The position numbers and the translations under genes were made by a program. A DNA stretch of 64,000 nucleotides, taken from Amoeboaphelidium occidentale. Taxonomy: Eukaryota > Aphelidiomycota > Aphelidea. The notes below the pieces were generated by a model. The model worked only from the letters and a program-made list of their open reading frames with translations, was not told where the DNA came from and made no database searches. Each line of letters starts with the position of its first letter. Position 1 is the first letter of the stretch. The stretch lies in the NCBI GenBank assembly GCA_023515795.1, contig JALGPX010000021.1, forward strand, positions 32,901 to 96,900, given 5' to 3'. Positions 11,701-21,944 of the stretch are shown one piece after another.

Positions 11701-13958
11701 GTGTGCCTCCGTTTCAATCTTTTCTCAGGCCAAACGAACAGATTTCCGAGACAAGATTCAAGAGCAAGCTAACAAAGCACAGGATCCCTCAGTTTTCAGT
11801 GTTTAACCCTATTCCGTATTCCGTTTATCATGCGTTCTTGGCATTCCCTTCCGTTTGCAAACACTTGGAAAATTTTTGGCTTGCTGCGAAAATGATTGAA
11901 AAGTTTGAGCTGCAAACTGTTCCACCTGAGTTGATACTAGAAGCCATTACTACTGGAAGTGCTGGTCTCACTTATGATTACGAAAGACTCGAAATACTTG
12001 GTGATGCGTTTCTAAAAATGGCAATGTCGACAGATTTGTTTTTGAGGTATCATGAGAAGCAAGAAGGTCAATTATCGTACTCTAGACACCTTATGGTTTC
12101 TAACAAGGCTCTTTACCAGAGAGCGTCTTCTTGTGGTATTCATGAGTTTATCATATCTGCGAATATATCTCCGAAGAATTGGAGATTACCGACATCAAAG
12201 ACTAGACTATCGGACAGTGTTGCATTTAGCGGCAGTCAAAAATCTGATATTGAGATGGCAAGGATGCTTGCTGGAGGTTCAAGATTTGTTGTTGTTGACT
12301 GGGTTGTTGCCGATGTGTTTGAGGCAATACTTGGCGCCTGTCTTCTGGCTGGCGGTGTAGATTTGGCTTTTAGGGCTCTAGGTTCCTTCGGATTCAGCTT
12401 TGAAGGTGTTACTGAATGGAACGATTATAGAAAAATGGTAGGAGACTATTATGATTTCCTAGCAAAAGATGAAGAAATAATAAGAATGCTGAAAAAAGAG
12501 GACCAGTTAAAGCTTGTTTCAATCGAAGATGCTGAGCATGTTTTGGGCTATCAGTTTCAGTCTAATCGAGTTCTTGATATTGCCTTTAATCATGATTCTT
12601 CGCCATACAAGAGTATATCGTCATATCAAAGACTGGAATATCTGGGAGACGCTGTCCTAGACTTTCTAGTAATACAGCTTCTGTTTGGAGTCAACACAGA
12701 AAGCGCTAGAAGAACTGAAGGATATCCTTTCGAAAATTGTCAACTGTTGAACGAATTGCAGGAGTATAAGCATCTTCTTAATTCTCATCAAGTGCTTACT
12801 CCTGGAGAAATGACTGACCTAAAATCATTCATTGTTAGTAATGATACGCTTGCATTCGTATCTATGACTATTCAGTTGGACAAGTTTCTTCAGTCGTTTT
12901 CAGATTGTTTGCTGGAGGATATAAATGCTTTTAGAAATTGGTTTGAAACAAAAGTTCATAAAGACATGAAAGAGGAAGATAAGTCTGCATTGTTTACTAG
13001 TGCTCCTTTTATACCTTGGTGGTGGAATGAAATGCGTCCTAAAAATGGACTAATACAGAAGGAATCCATTCAGGTTTTATCTCCGGTAGAGGATCATGAT
13101 ATCGCAGGCCAGATGTGTGACATTCCGAGAAACGAATGGCAACTCTTCATTCCACAGAAATTCCCAGAGGCTCCTCCTCCTGCACCAAAAGTTTTGTCTG
13201 ATATATTCGAATCCGCTGTAGGTGCCGTGTTTTTGGATAGCAATTTAAACTTGGATAAAGTTACAAAGGTTCTACAGAAAACTTTGAGATTTATGCAAGA
13301 AGATTCGCATACATCATCAGGATCGTTTGAAGAATGGGTCAAGAACAACTCGACTGAGGCATTGCTATACCGACTTCATCCAGTTAGAAAATTACAAGAA
13401 TGGTTAGATGCAAGACAATGTCATGGACTACGCGTTAAAGAATTCCCATTGTCTAAAAGAACCATCACAACTTCAATGCTTGTTGATATAGATAGAGATT
13501 TCTTTGAAGAAGAGGCATCTATTGATTTTAACTTGATTCTAACTCTTAACGACGCCGAGTTGAACATCAATGAATCTACAAGCACGTTCAGGTTTGCCAC
13601 GATAGCGATTTACTTTCATGGTGTTCTTGTTGGGATTGGATCTTCTAGAAGTTCTAAAGTCGCGAAATACATTGCTGCGCAACAAGCCGTAGTGACGTTG
13701 AAAACAATGTTAGAAAATGACGTATTTGTCACCAAAGAAGGTTGCCTGTATAAGAATGTTCCCAAAAGCTTTATAAGCAAATGTGATTTGTGCGGTATTC
13801 CCGATGAGGAAGAAAAAGAAGAATCCGCGGCTAGCTCCGCGTCAAGTAATGAGTCTGAAACAAGTGAGCAAACAGACGCAGAAGGCTTAAGCTCCGAACA
13901 CGAGCAAGATGAAGAGATTAGCGACGATGGCTCAGAAAGCCACGACGATTTTGAATAG
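8732..13958 (+). CDS. DCL: Dicer (helicase-PAZ-RNase IIIa/IIIb-dsRBD)
   Basis: Join 8732..8917, 8958..13958; the 40-nt intron 8918..8957 (GTACAT...TATAG) restores the frame into FFLVNQVPLVFQQ. Domains in order: DExD/H helicase with Walker A ETGSGKT, DECHHA and GLTASP; helicase C (ATSVAEEGLDVP, QSRGRARS); Dicer dimerisation domain (about nt 10480-10760); platform and divergent PAZ (VVTD... EDLNPSSR); RNase IIIa (YERLEILGDAFLKM, then VADVFEAILGA); RNase IIIb (YQRLEYLGDAVLDF, then LSDIFESAVGAVF); C-terminal dsRBD (KVAKYIAAQQAV); and an acidic tail. All eight catalytic acidic positions appear present, so it should be active. A 21-N gap with a 39-codon duplicate (9382-9636) lies in the helicase. 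The true protein is about 1,680 aa. Confidence 0.95.
9382..9636. repeat. assembly duplication across a 21-N gap inside Dicer
   Basis: Bases 9382..9498 and 9520..9636 (117 nt each) are the same sequence apart from about one substitution (AAT/AAC), separated by 21 N (9499..9519). The 138-nt period is a multiple of three, so the frame stays open, but a repeated helicase segment makes no structural sense. Best read as one sequence present twice at a contig join. Confidence 0.85.
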
Positions 13959-13999
13959 ATTTTTGGCATGCATCTTTTCCCTTTTCGAGCTGAAACACG

Positions 14000-14696
14000 A
14001 TGGAACAATTGGCAAAACTAAATCAGTACATCGACTGGAAGGAGCCTACGCTCAAGTTCTTCGTCTTATGCTGCTTATTTAATCCAATTTACTGGAATAT
14101 TGTAGCCCGCCTTGAATACAATTATAAGTTGCTCACTAAAGTTTACGGTTGCGGGAACAATTACCGTGGATGCTACGTCCTTGCGGCTACAATTTTCTCT
14201 TTGGGAATTTTCAGAGATTATGTGTAACACATTTAAACTACAAATTAAAGCTTTTTAGCTACAAGCTGGCTTTGGATGCTCAGCCTGGTTATCCTGGTTT
14301 GCAACAAGATTGGGTCAAAGTGTATGCTGCTGTGATGTTCGTTGCTGGTAACGTCTTGGTCCTGTCTTCAATGTATCAGCTAGGCATAACCGGAACTTAT
14401 TTGGGGGACTATTTCGGAATTCTAATGAAGAACAGAGTTTCGTCCTTTCCATTCAATGTAACAAACAATCCGATGTATGAAGGCTCAACTTTGGTATTCC
14501 TCGCTACAGGTCTGTGGTACGGGAAATTGGCGGCTCTTCCTTTATCCGTACTTGTATTCATCTGTTACAAGATTGCCTTGTGGTTTGAAGAGTAACCTAA
14601 CGTGATATTGTTCTTATTCTTTTTAGACCTTTCACCTCGTACATTTACGAACAGGCGGCCAAGCAGAAGAAAGCAAAGGGCAAAAAGTCTAATTGA
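14000..14696 (+). CDS. PEMT: phospholipid (phosphatidylethanolamine) N-methyltransferase
   Basis: Join 14000..14223, 14259..14591, 14627..14696 (208 aa); two 35-nt introns, both starting GTAAC. The protein matches PEMT-type integral membrane methyltransferases throughout: LSSMYQLGITGTYLGDYFGI, then FNVTNNPMYEGSTLVFLATG (SAM-binding region), and across the second intron FEE/PFTSYIYEQ, equivalent to the conserved EEPFTAEIY. It ends with a Lys-rich tail like animal PEMT. Four TM segments are predicted by eye. It methylates phosphatidylethanolamine derivatives towards phosphatidylcholine in the ER membrane. The stop lies 13 nt from the convergent RADX-like gene. Confidence 0.92.
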
Positions 14697-14709
14697 AGTA
14701 AATACAGAT

Positions 14710-16837
14710 TTATTCTACGGGAACAATTTTCTTAAGATTTAAACATACTCTATCAGAGCTGTAACGGAATAGAGTTCCAATTACCAAATATCTTTTCTTG
14801 GGATTCCCTTTACAGCTCTGTTTCAGGGTGTCAACAGCTTTTGGGCCAGTAGAAATATGGGGATACACGCTTGATAAAGTGCGGTCAAACCAGGTATCAA
14901 TTTTAGCGCATTTCGACGTGCCAACACCGAGTTCTGCCGCATTTGGAATAATTGCTGCCTCCACGTAATACTTTGTACTGAAATCCACAAGCTTCAACAA
15001 AATGCTCCAGTTTGAAAGACTTATTCTCTCAGTTTCTCCGGGCGTTGAATCAATTTCAATGGATGCATCGCTCTTATTCCACGAGGATAAAACTTGTTCC
15101 ATTGTTCTTTCATCGAATGACATAATGTCAGACTGCACTTTGACCTCTGTAAACAATTTAACATCCTGAACGAAGCACGGTAAAATAACTTCAGTTTCAT
15201 GATGCAAAGCCAGATTATTTCCCAGATCCTCCAGAGCATTGAATGATATGCTCTCAAAGTCTTCTCCTCTCGTCAAAGTTAAATCGAAAAGAGTTTTTCC
15301 GGGAATCGGAGCGTAAACAAAGCCAGAGTTTGCATAAACAAAGTCTTCAATAGGAGGAATAATTGATGCGCCGTTCTCTTTACATTTTCCTTTAACTTTC
15401 ACATACTCTTTTTCATTCCAGACTACAACACTGCAGAAAGCTGCTGGAACCAGCCAAACAGATCTAGCCTTGGAGCCACAGCTTGTGCTATTTACTACAA
15501 CTTTCGTTTTGATTATTTCAGAAGTTGTTAAGTTGAACAATTTTTCTTCTTGGGAATTGGCGTATAATGTCATAAGAACTGGATTTGAGGTAGAACCATC
15601 GTCTAGAAGAGCGTATCTTAAAGCATGATAATCTCCCTTTGCACCGTGAACTTTTAAATCTGAAAGATAAACAACTCTAGCGACAATATCACTCTCCGTG
15701 CCATTTGGCAGTTTGATCAATTTATCGAGCGGCGTCAAGGCTGTAGTTAGCCATGGAAAACGAGTTTTGTAATAATCAATATCCCAGTCCTCAATAGATT
15801 CCGCAGATAATTTTTCAATCTTTGCACCATAAGCTCCAGAGTTCAGAACAACTTCAAGTTCATTAGGATCATTCTGTGTAGACTTAATTTTGTATCCCTT
15901 AATCTGAACCACGTCGCCCACATTCAAATGCTTGTAATGCCGTAACGCAGCATCATTCCAGACAACACATAGCATACATCCACTTTCATCCGATAGTTGA
16001 AACTCAAACTTGTAAGGATAATTTAGTGTTTTATCTGATAGCTTTCCGTAAAATATCAACGCTGTTTTACCCGTAATCCTTCCAAGCAATGGACTCTGTT
16101 CAACTTTCGCTCTTTTCACTTTGACTTCACCACTCGATATTTCCTGTTTGTAAATTTCTTCAATATCACTCAAAGTCGGGCTGGAAGGTAGAATTGGCTC
16201 TGTTGTCTCAAATATTCGACAATCATCCCAGCGATCATCTTCCTGAACAAAACAGCTATCATCATACCATCCCAAATACGCACCACGCGCAGTTATCAAC
16301 GGTTTAGGCCCTTTCTGCCTATCTGGAACACCATCAACAAATTCCGTTACATTCTTGACCACATCAAAGTTTGGCAATTCTGTAACAACGGATAAGCCAG
16401 TCAATATGACAACCCTCTCATTCTCTTTGCTTCCAGCCATGCCCAGCTCGACCACTTTGTAGTTTTTAACCTTTAAAATGATAAAACCCAGAGAGCAATA
16501 CTTACAAGTATGTTTTGCTTGACTGTTACGAAACCAGTTCTTATCATCTTGTGCAGTTTCGGATGTGCCGCAACTTTTAGCTGAACCATAAACTTCGTTA
16601 ATAGAAATTCTTACGTATTTCTGGCCATCTGTAAGGACCAAGTCGTATGCGACACTGTCTGAAACATCTGCGCCAACAATCTGAGCGTAACCCGAGGCTG
16701 GTCGGTCTAAACATGAGTTATTTGATTTAAGGAAACCCACAGCGGTAAATCCCCAATAGAAACAGTTTGATATTCTTCTGGTTGCCGTTAAAGAGCAGCG
16801 TTGCACCGTTCAAAGTTAGCGAACTCATTGGTTGCAT
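14710..16837 (-). CDS. RADX: RADX-like RPA-related single-stranded DNA-binding protein
   Basis: Complement of join 14710..16706, 16741..16837 (697 aa). The 34-nt intron 16707..16740 links MQPMSSLTLN... LLGIYR to YRPASG, aligning with the conserved VLAVQRY start region of animal RADX. Further matches by eye are the YLGWYDDS block, the central OB fold (LIFYGKLSDKTLNYPYKFEF ... VVWNDAALRHYKHLNVGDVV), and the C-terminal block EAAIIPNA ... IGTLFRYSSDRVCLNLKKI. Animal RADX binds ssDNA at stalled forks and limits RAD51. Function here is inferred from similarity across several blocks. No other OB family fits as well, though a generic RPA1 paralogue cannot be fully excluded without a search. Confidence 0.75.
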
Positions 16838-16894
16838 GTCAACCTGAGGAAAAACAACCCATGAAAGCCCCCACCTAGAAGCAGCATCAAAAGC

Positions 16895-16921
16895 ACAGAC
16901 ACACACACACACATACATACT
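16895..16921. repeat. (CA)n microsatellite
   Basis: Short CA/CATA dinucleotide run (about 25 nt) just upstream of the RADX-like gene, in its probable promoter. Confidence 0.8.
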
Positions 16922-16979
16922 AAGTTACCCCGAAAAGGAAAAATTACTTAATAAAATCTCAATTCTATTCCTTTTGGTA

Positions 16980-17246
16980 TTAAACATTGTAACCGTATTG
17001 GCGCATACACTTCCTGTGCGCTTCTATGAGATTTTTACACGCTATATCTGCATTATCACCACTCAATAGAAAACACTCATCCCTGGCCTTTTTGGTTTCT
17101 GGACAGGCGCAACAAGGCTTTGGTTTATCAGTCGATTTGTCGTGTTGCGTCATATCAGTTTTGGTCTCTGCAACAGTAGGCGCAGCACCAACTTCCTTCG
17201 CATTAGCGGCGCCAGGCTGAACTCCTTTAGTTAAAGCTTGTCCCAT
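16980..17246 (-). CDS. COX17: cytochrome c oxidase copper chaperone Cox17
   Basis: 88 aa. The last 46 residues are an almost canonical Cox17: [17 protein letters not shown] with the copper-binding Cys-Cys pair, then the second half of the twin CX9C motif ([11 protein letters not shown]) and the GYNV end. The N-terminal 40 residues are an Ala/Thr/Lys linker. It delivers Cu(I) to Sco1 and Cox11 in the mitochondrial intermembrane space via Mia40 import. It implies a working copper-dependent respiratory chain, so the organism has aerobic mitochondria. Confidence 0.95.
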   Translation of the reverse strand: MGQALTKGVQPGAANAKEVGAAPTVAETKTDMTQHDKSTDKPKPCCACPETKKARDECFLLSGDNADIACKNLIEAHRKCMRQYGYNV

Positions 17247-17368
17247 TCTTATTCTTATAGAAAATTATGAGAGTCTGAGGATGATCACTCAACAAAATCA
17301 AATATTGGATAGATCGAGATCCAAGGGCTTTATAAACAGGACGGATGAATAAACCCTTTGATCATATA

Positions 17369-17660
17369 TTACGCATAGATGGGCTCTGTAGATTTCATGG
17401 TTTCCTTGATCGATCCAAGATATTGACGCAATAGCAGAATGTTCTTGAGAGCGACCTCAAGGTCTGTGAATACACGTAAAAAGCTTAAGAATATCCGCAT
17501 AATTTTTAATGAATTCACGCGCGCATAATTTTGGTGAAACCATCGCATTGAAGAGGCGTGCTGAAGGCGCTTGTTTTGATTCCGTTTCAACTTGGTCAAG
17601 CATCAAACACTTGAACTTTCGACTTTTGTAAGAAACCATTTTGCTGTTGTAATTCTCCAT
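17369..17660 (-). CDS. possible small spliced gene, unknown function
   Basis: Tentative complement of join 17369..17463, 17519..17660 (78 aa), or 71 aa from the ATG at 17639. Two overlapping-frame ORFs join in frame if a 55-nt GTGAAT...CACAG intron is removed. The C-terminal half (LEVALKNILLLRQYLGSIKE) looks like an amphipathic helix, typical of small coiled-coil complex subunits. The start would be only 8-29 nt from the CDK1 start on the other strand, which fits other divergent pairs here. No family recognised. If it is not real, 17247..17668 is a 422-nt non-coding divergent promoter. Confidence 0.35.
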
Positions 17661-17668
17661 AGGCAGAA

Positions 17669-18727
17669 ATGATCGAAGATTATATGAAGATTGAGAAAAT
17701 CGGTGAAGGTACTTTCTGGCTGTTACGTTACAGCTTTTACCTTTAGGCACTTACGGTGTTGTGTACAAGGCTAAACACAAGCAAACTAATGAAATAGGTT
17801 GGCATTTGTCATATATTTCCTTATGATTTAGTTGCCCTTAAGAAGATCCGTCTTGAGGCTGAGGACGAGGGTGTGCCATCGACTGCTATTCGTGAAATAT
17901 CTCTGCTGAAGGAACTCAATCATGCCAATATTGTCAAGTTGCTTAATGTGATACACCATGATGCCAAATTGTACCTTGTTTTTGAGTTTCTTGATGTGGA
18001 CCTTAAGAAGTATATGGATATTTGTGGACCGGATGGATTTGAGCCTGGTAAAGTTCAGGTTTGTTTGACATGCGTCTTGTTTCAGGTGCTAATCTTTCTG
18101 CGTCTGTTTGTATAGAGTTTTATGAAACAACTTTTGAAGGGTATCTCGTTTTGCCACTCACACCGTATCCTACACAGAGACTTGAAACCTCAGAATTTGT
18201 TGGTTGTTAATCAAGATACTCTCAAGTTGGCTGACTTTGGTTTGGCTCGTGCTTTTGGTATTCCGTTGCGCAGCTACACACACGAAGTTGTCACTCTTTG
18301 GTATCGTGCTCCTGAGATTCTATTAGGATCTAAACATTATTCGACTGCGGTTGATGTTTGGAGTGTTGCGTGTATTTTTGCTGAAATGGCTATGAGCCAG
18401 CCCTTGTTTGCTGGTGATTCCGAGATTGATCAAATATTTAGAATATTCAGGACACTTGGTACACCTAACGAAGATGTATGGCCCGGTGTTTCTCGACTTC
18501 CTGATTTCAAATCTTCTTTCCCTAAATGGCCTAGACAGAACTTACAGGATGTTGTGACAAAGTTGGATGAAACAGGTTTAGACCTTCTCGAGGTAATTAT
18601 TCAGGTTTGTTTGTAATCACTAATCTCTTAGAACATGCTCAACTACGATCCTGGAAAGAGGTTATCTGCTAAAAAGGCGCTCACTCATCGATACTTTGAT
18701 CAAGTATATGAAGAGGAGTTCGAGTAA
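17669..18727 (+). CDS. CDK1: cyclin-dependent kinase 1 (Cdc2/Cdc28)
   Basis: Join 17669..17708, 17747..17797, 17832..18058, 18116..18592, 18632..18727 (296 aa); introns of 38, 34, 57 and 39 nt. The protein is CDK1 end to end: [20 protein letters not shown] with the inhibitory Thr/Tyr glycine loop, a perfect cyclin-binding PSTAIRE helix, [21 protein letters not shown], the T-loop [11 protein letters not shown] with the activating Thr, and [18 protein letters not shown]. It is the master mitotic kinase, regulated by cyclin binding, Wee1/Cdc25 and CAK. The last exon is present twice around an N at 18828; the copies end EEEFE and EEFE. Confidence 0.97.
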
Positions 18728-19018
18728 AAGAACTATTTCTTATTGTTTCGTGATTCTATCGTACCATAATTTAGCGTCTTCCAGAGTGAATTTGACAGTA
18801 AAGAGAGTGTCGCGCGTCTTTAAATCANATGCTCAACTACGATCCTGGAAAGAGGTTATCTGCTAAAAAGGCGCTCACTCATCGATACTTTGATCAAGTA
18901 TATGAAGAGTTCGAGTAAAAGAACTATTTTTTATTGTTTCGTGATTCTATCGTACCATAATTTAGCGTCTTCCAGAGTGAATTTGACAGTAAAGAGAGTG
19001 TCGCGCGTCTTTAAATCA
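18635..19018. repeat. allelic/contig-end duplication joined by one N (18828)
   Basis: 18635..18827 and 18829..19018 are near-identical direct copies holding the last CDK1 exon and the 3' end of the convergent PH-domain gene. They differ by a 3-nt GAG indel in CDK1 and a substitution near the gene ends. A single N at the junction marks a scaffold join, not a biological repeat. Confidence 0.85.
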
Positions 19019-20472
19019 CCGATTTTGATGGCATTTGCTTCATCGTGAAGCTCAAATGTTAGATTTGAGACTTCTGTAGCAATCAATGGTCTTCTGAGTC
19101 CTTTCTTATTCTTTGACAATATCAAATGATGGCCAACTAATGTAATTTCGCCAATGAATTGTTGATCATCATTCTTTGTTATCCAATTTCGTTTAAAATC
19201 TCTTGTTATCTTGACTCTCGCTGAGATCTCTTCTAATGCTCTTGCATCCTGTTGTGTTCGATTTTGATCTTCGTGTTCTATAGCGACGATTTCGTAATCA
19301 TTCTCAGGATCTAGAATATTCAACAATTCAAGTTTTTCTGCAATAGTCTTGTAAGAAGGAGGCAGAGATACTTTCCTGTCTGGGTTTCCATCTGCATTTG
19401 GATTCAATTGATCAATCTGAGACTTAACAATATTTTTGCATGTCTCAACAAGTCTATGAGGTTTCTTTTCCCATGTCGCGTACACGACGTTAGGACATGC
19501 TTGCTCGTACGGCGGAGCTGTGGCATCCACCGGAGTTTTAAGAACGAGTTCGCCAATCGATGGACGCTTCATTCGTTGATCTCTTGAACTGAAGTATGAT
19601 TGTCTTCGTGATTTACCCATCGTTTCAATGTTCATAACGGAATAAGGATCTTGCGAAAGGTCTAAAACGAATCCTTCCTTTTCGTGTTTACCTGCGGCAG
19701 CTGTTGCCCAGTCTTCTGCCACCTTAACACGATCCATGAACTCAATAAATGCTCTTATAGTTCTGTTAACTGCATCTTTCACAAGTGCTTTGTCTTTCTG
19801 ATCTTTTGTGATAAAGGAGGATGTTGCTTCAACTGGTTTCCTTTTAATTCTTCCAACTGGTACACTTTTAGCAGGAACCACGATAATTTTTGACTTGCTC
19901 ATCTTCTGCGTTTCATGAACGGCACATAAGAGGTCATTCAAGCACCATAAAATGTGCTCGCACCCTGAAATTAAATGCTCTTGAACATTGGGTTTCTTCG
20001 TGATCACGCTTCCTGCCGCGTAAGGAACAAGCCATGCCAATGATAACGCAGACGGAACTAATTCCTGTAACAACGCTTCTATCAAGCTATCAGTATGCTG
20101 AGACGACTCTTGGTATTGATCAGTGCATAGAAGCGTATATATCGACTTGACAATAGATGAAACCCTTTCAGCAGCATTGATCAACATTGTCTGATAGAAC
20201 TCCAACTTGAGATGCGCTGCATTCTGCCTTGGTACAGCCTTAGGCCTTATTTCGGTGTAAGAACTATCCTGGCTCTTGCGATGCGATCCGGATATCTTGT
20301 GAAATCCACTTGTAACAAGGGACTTAACTGATGATCGTCTTCTGGAGTCCGACAAGGCGATGTGATTATCTTTCTCAAAGACATCTGTATCAAGTTCACC
20401 CAATGATGATATGCTAGCGTACTTAGACAAGTACAATATAGCTTCTTTTACTGCGTCGACACCACCCTGCAT
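18931..20472 (-). CDS. PH-domain-containing protein, unknown function
   Basis: 513 aa from the ATG at 20472. An N-terminal helical region (about residues 90-270) follows a Ser/Arg-rich segment (SRRRSSVKSLVTSG, SHRKSQDSS) with likely basophilic kinase sites. The C-terminal 100 residues (WITKNDDQQFIGEITLVG ... TVKFTLEDAKLWYDRITKQ) have the strand pattern and closing tryptophan helix of a PH domain, so membrane or phosphoinositide binding is likely. I cannot name the helical part. A RhoGEF is a possibility, but I do not see convincing DH-domain motifs. Its stop is about 12 nt from the CDK1 stop when the duplicated segment is ignored. Confidence 0.7.
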   Translation of the reverse strand: MQGGVDAVKEAILYLSKYASISSLGELDTDVFEKDNHIALSDSRRRSSVKSLVTSGFHKISGSHRKSQDSSYTEIRPKAVPRQNAAHLKLEFYQTMLINAAERVSSIVKSIYTLLCTDQYQESSQHTDSLIEALLQELVPSALSLAWLVPYAAGSVITKKPNVQEHLISGCEHILWCLNDLLCAVHETQKMSKSKIIVVPAKSVPVGRIKRKPVEATSSFITKDQKDKALVKDAVNRTIRAFIEFMDRVKVAEDWATAAAGKHEKEGFVLDLSQDPYSVMNIETMGKSRRQSYFSSRDQRMKRPSIGELVLKTPVDATAPPYEQACPNVVYATWEKKPHRLVETCKNIVKSQIDQLNPNADGNPDRKVSLPPSYKTIAEKLELLNILDPENDYEIVAIEHEDQNRTQQDARALEEISARVKITRDFKRNWITKNDDQQFIGEITLVGHHLILSKNKKGLRRPLIATEVSNLTFELHDEANAIKIGDLKTRDTLFTVKFTLEDAKLWYDRITKQ

Positions 20473-21029
20473 GTAGAAAATCTAAAAAAAGATCACGTTT
20501 CTGAATCCTGTGAACCTAGTAGAAGTTAGAAAAAATGACAATGGAATTTATTCTTCAAATCTCTCCTAAGTTCTGATTAAGAAACTCGGTTTCAACTTAA
20601 GAGTGCGAACTAAAGATCATCGCGATGTTAAATGTCGATCATTCCAGACACTCGCTTGATTCATTGACGAGAGAGCTAACGGAGAGTGAGAGATCTGTAC
20701 CATCTGAGTGTTTCAAGGATTGTTCGTTTGATCAAGTGTGACAACTGCTTATAGATCAAATTGCACCTTGTGCTTTACGACTAGTTGATAATTGAAACCG
20801 TTCACAGAATCCAGAACTACCAAAGTCTGCTCGAGGACCAGACTCTGAACTTTTGGCGTCACGTGTCATTGAATTTAAAGTGCATACATTCATGTGATGA
20901 TCTACGTGGCGCTGCTAGCAACAAATTAATTTACGTCGCGATTTCTGAACGAAACAATCATTTCAGCCAATCAAACCAAGCAATTACTCCGAATCACGTT
21001 CTGTTTCTATAGCCGTTTTCTTCACGATC
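20473..21029. promoter_or_regulatory. 557-nt divergent intergenic region
   Basis: Lies between the start of the PH-domain gene and the start of the two-TM protein gene. One of the longest non-coding stretches in the window. Only short ORFs without family features are visible, and no tRNA or repeat is seen. An unrecognised upstream exon of either gene is possible. Confidence 0.4.
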
Positions 21030-21687
21030 ATGGCTTTGGAAGCAGCAACATCAGCAGCAGCTGCAACTAATACAATAAGCATTTGGGTTAAATATCGAAG
21101 CTACGACCCTGTTGATTTCATACTGCCAGCGTCTGCTAACGTCAGTGCTTTGTTGGATTCGGTCATTGCACACCCTCGTGTTGGTTTTGGTGAATACAAG
21201 GGCCCTATTGATATTTATGAAAACGAAGACGGGCAGCCATTAAGACCCGGTTTACAAGTTTCTTCGATCAGGGCCACAACCGAGTATACTCCGTTAATTG
21301 TCAAGATCCCTTCATCAGGTAAAGTAAGTTGTTATGATTTTCGTAACTGCTGACTTCTTAGATCATTCCGTTACGATATCTATAATTTGGTTTAGCATTG
21401 CCTTGGTCTTTATGGTTGTGGGACTCGGTCTCATCAATAATACCGAAGAAAGGCTCAAGACGGCCGGATGGGGAATTGGAAGTACGGGAGCGGGAATGGT
21501 CGTCATCTTCTTGGGACTCTACTACAAACAGTACAAGTTTGCTAGAAGAGGAACAGAGGCGATCATTGGGTATTTCAAAAGGTGTGGGTGCGGGAGAGTT
21601 GCGCAGCCGGATCGCGAAGCAGAAGAACTAGAATTAGCCACTCGAGTTGACGACGGTGTTGCAACGGAACCTCAAAATACAGAATAG
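21030..21687 (+). CDS. two-TM protein with ubiquitin-like N-terminal segment
   Basis: Join 21030..21318, 21362..21687 (204 aa); the 43-nt intron starts GTAAAG. The alternative donor at 21324 breaks the frame, so 21319 is chosen. Residues about 12-95 form a compact domain (TISIWVKYRS ... LRPGLQVSSI ... TPLIVKIP). Its pattern of a short linear polypeptide ending in a PLIVK strand resembles the small ubiquitin-like heads of Crinkler/RHS-type proteins; this is only a visual resemblance. Two TM helices follow (IIWFSIALVFMVVGLGLI and GMVVIFLGLYY), then a Cys/Arg patch (RCGCGRVAQ) and an acidic tail. Function unknown. Confidence 0.65.
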
Positions 21688-21944
21688 ATGTCCACTTATC
21701 GCACTAAAGTGAATTCATTTATTGTCTTGAATGAGAAATCAGTACAGGTTCAACTAGTGGATCAACTGTCCTAGCAAAATCCCTTTAAACCGGAATACTA
21801 CTGAAGAACACGAGAAGTGCGATGGAAGTCACAAGCATGTAAAAATAACGGAATCACCGTTCCATTCTTGTTTATCACATGCCTCTTTACAATATCAAAT
21901 TTTTTTTCAAGTTGAACCTGAAAAGAAGATCACCTTTCTGAAAT

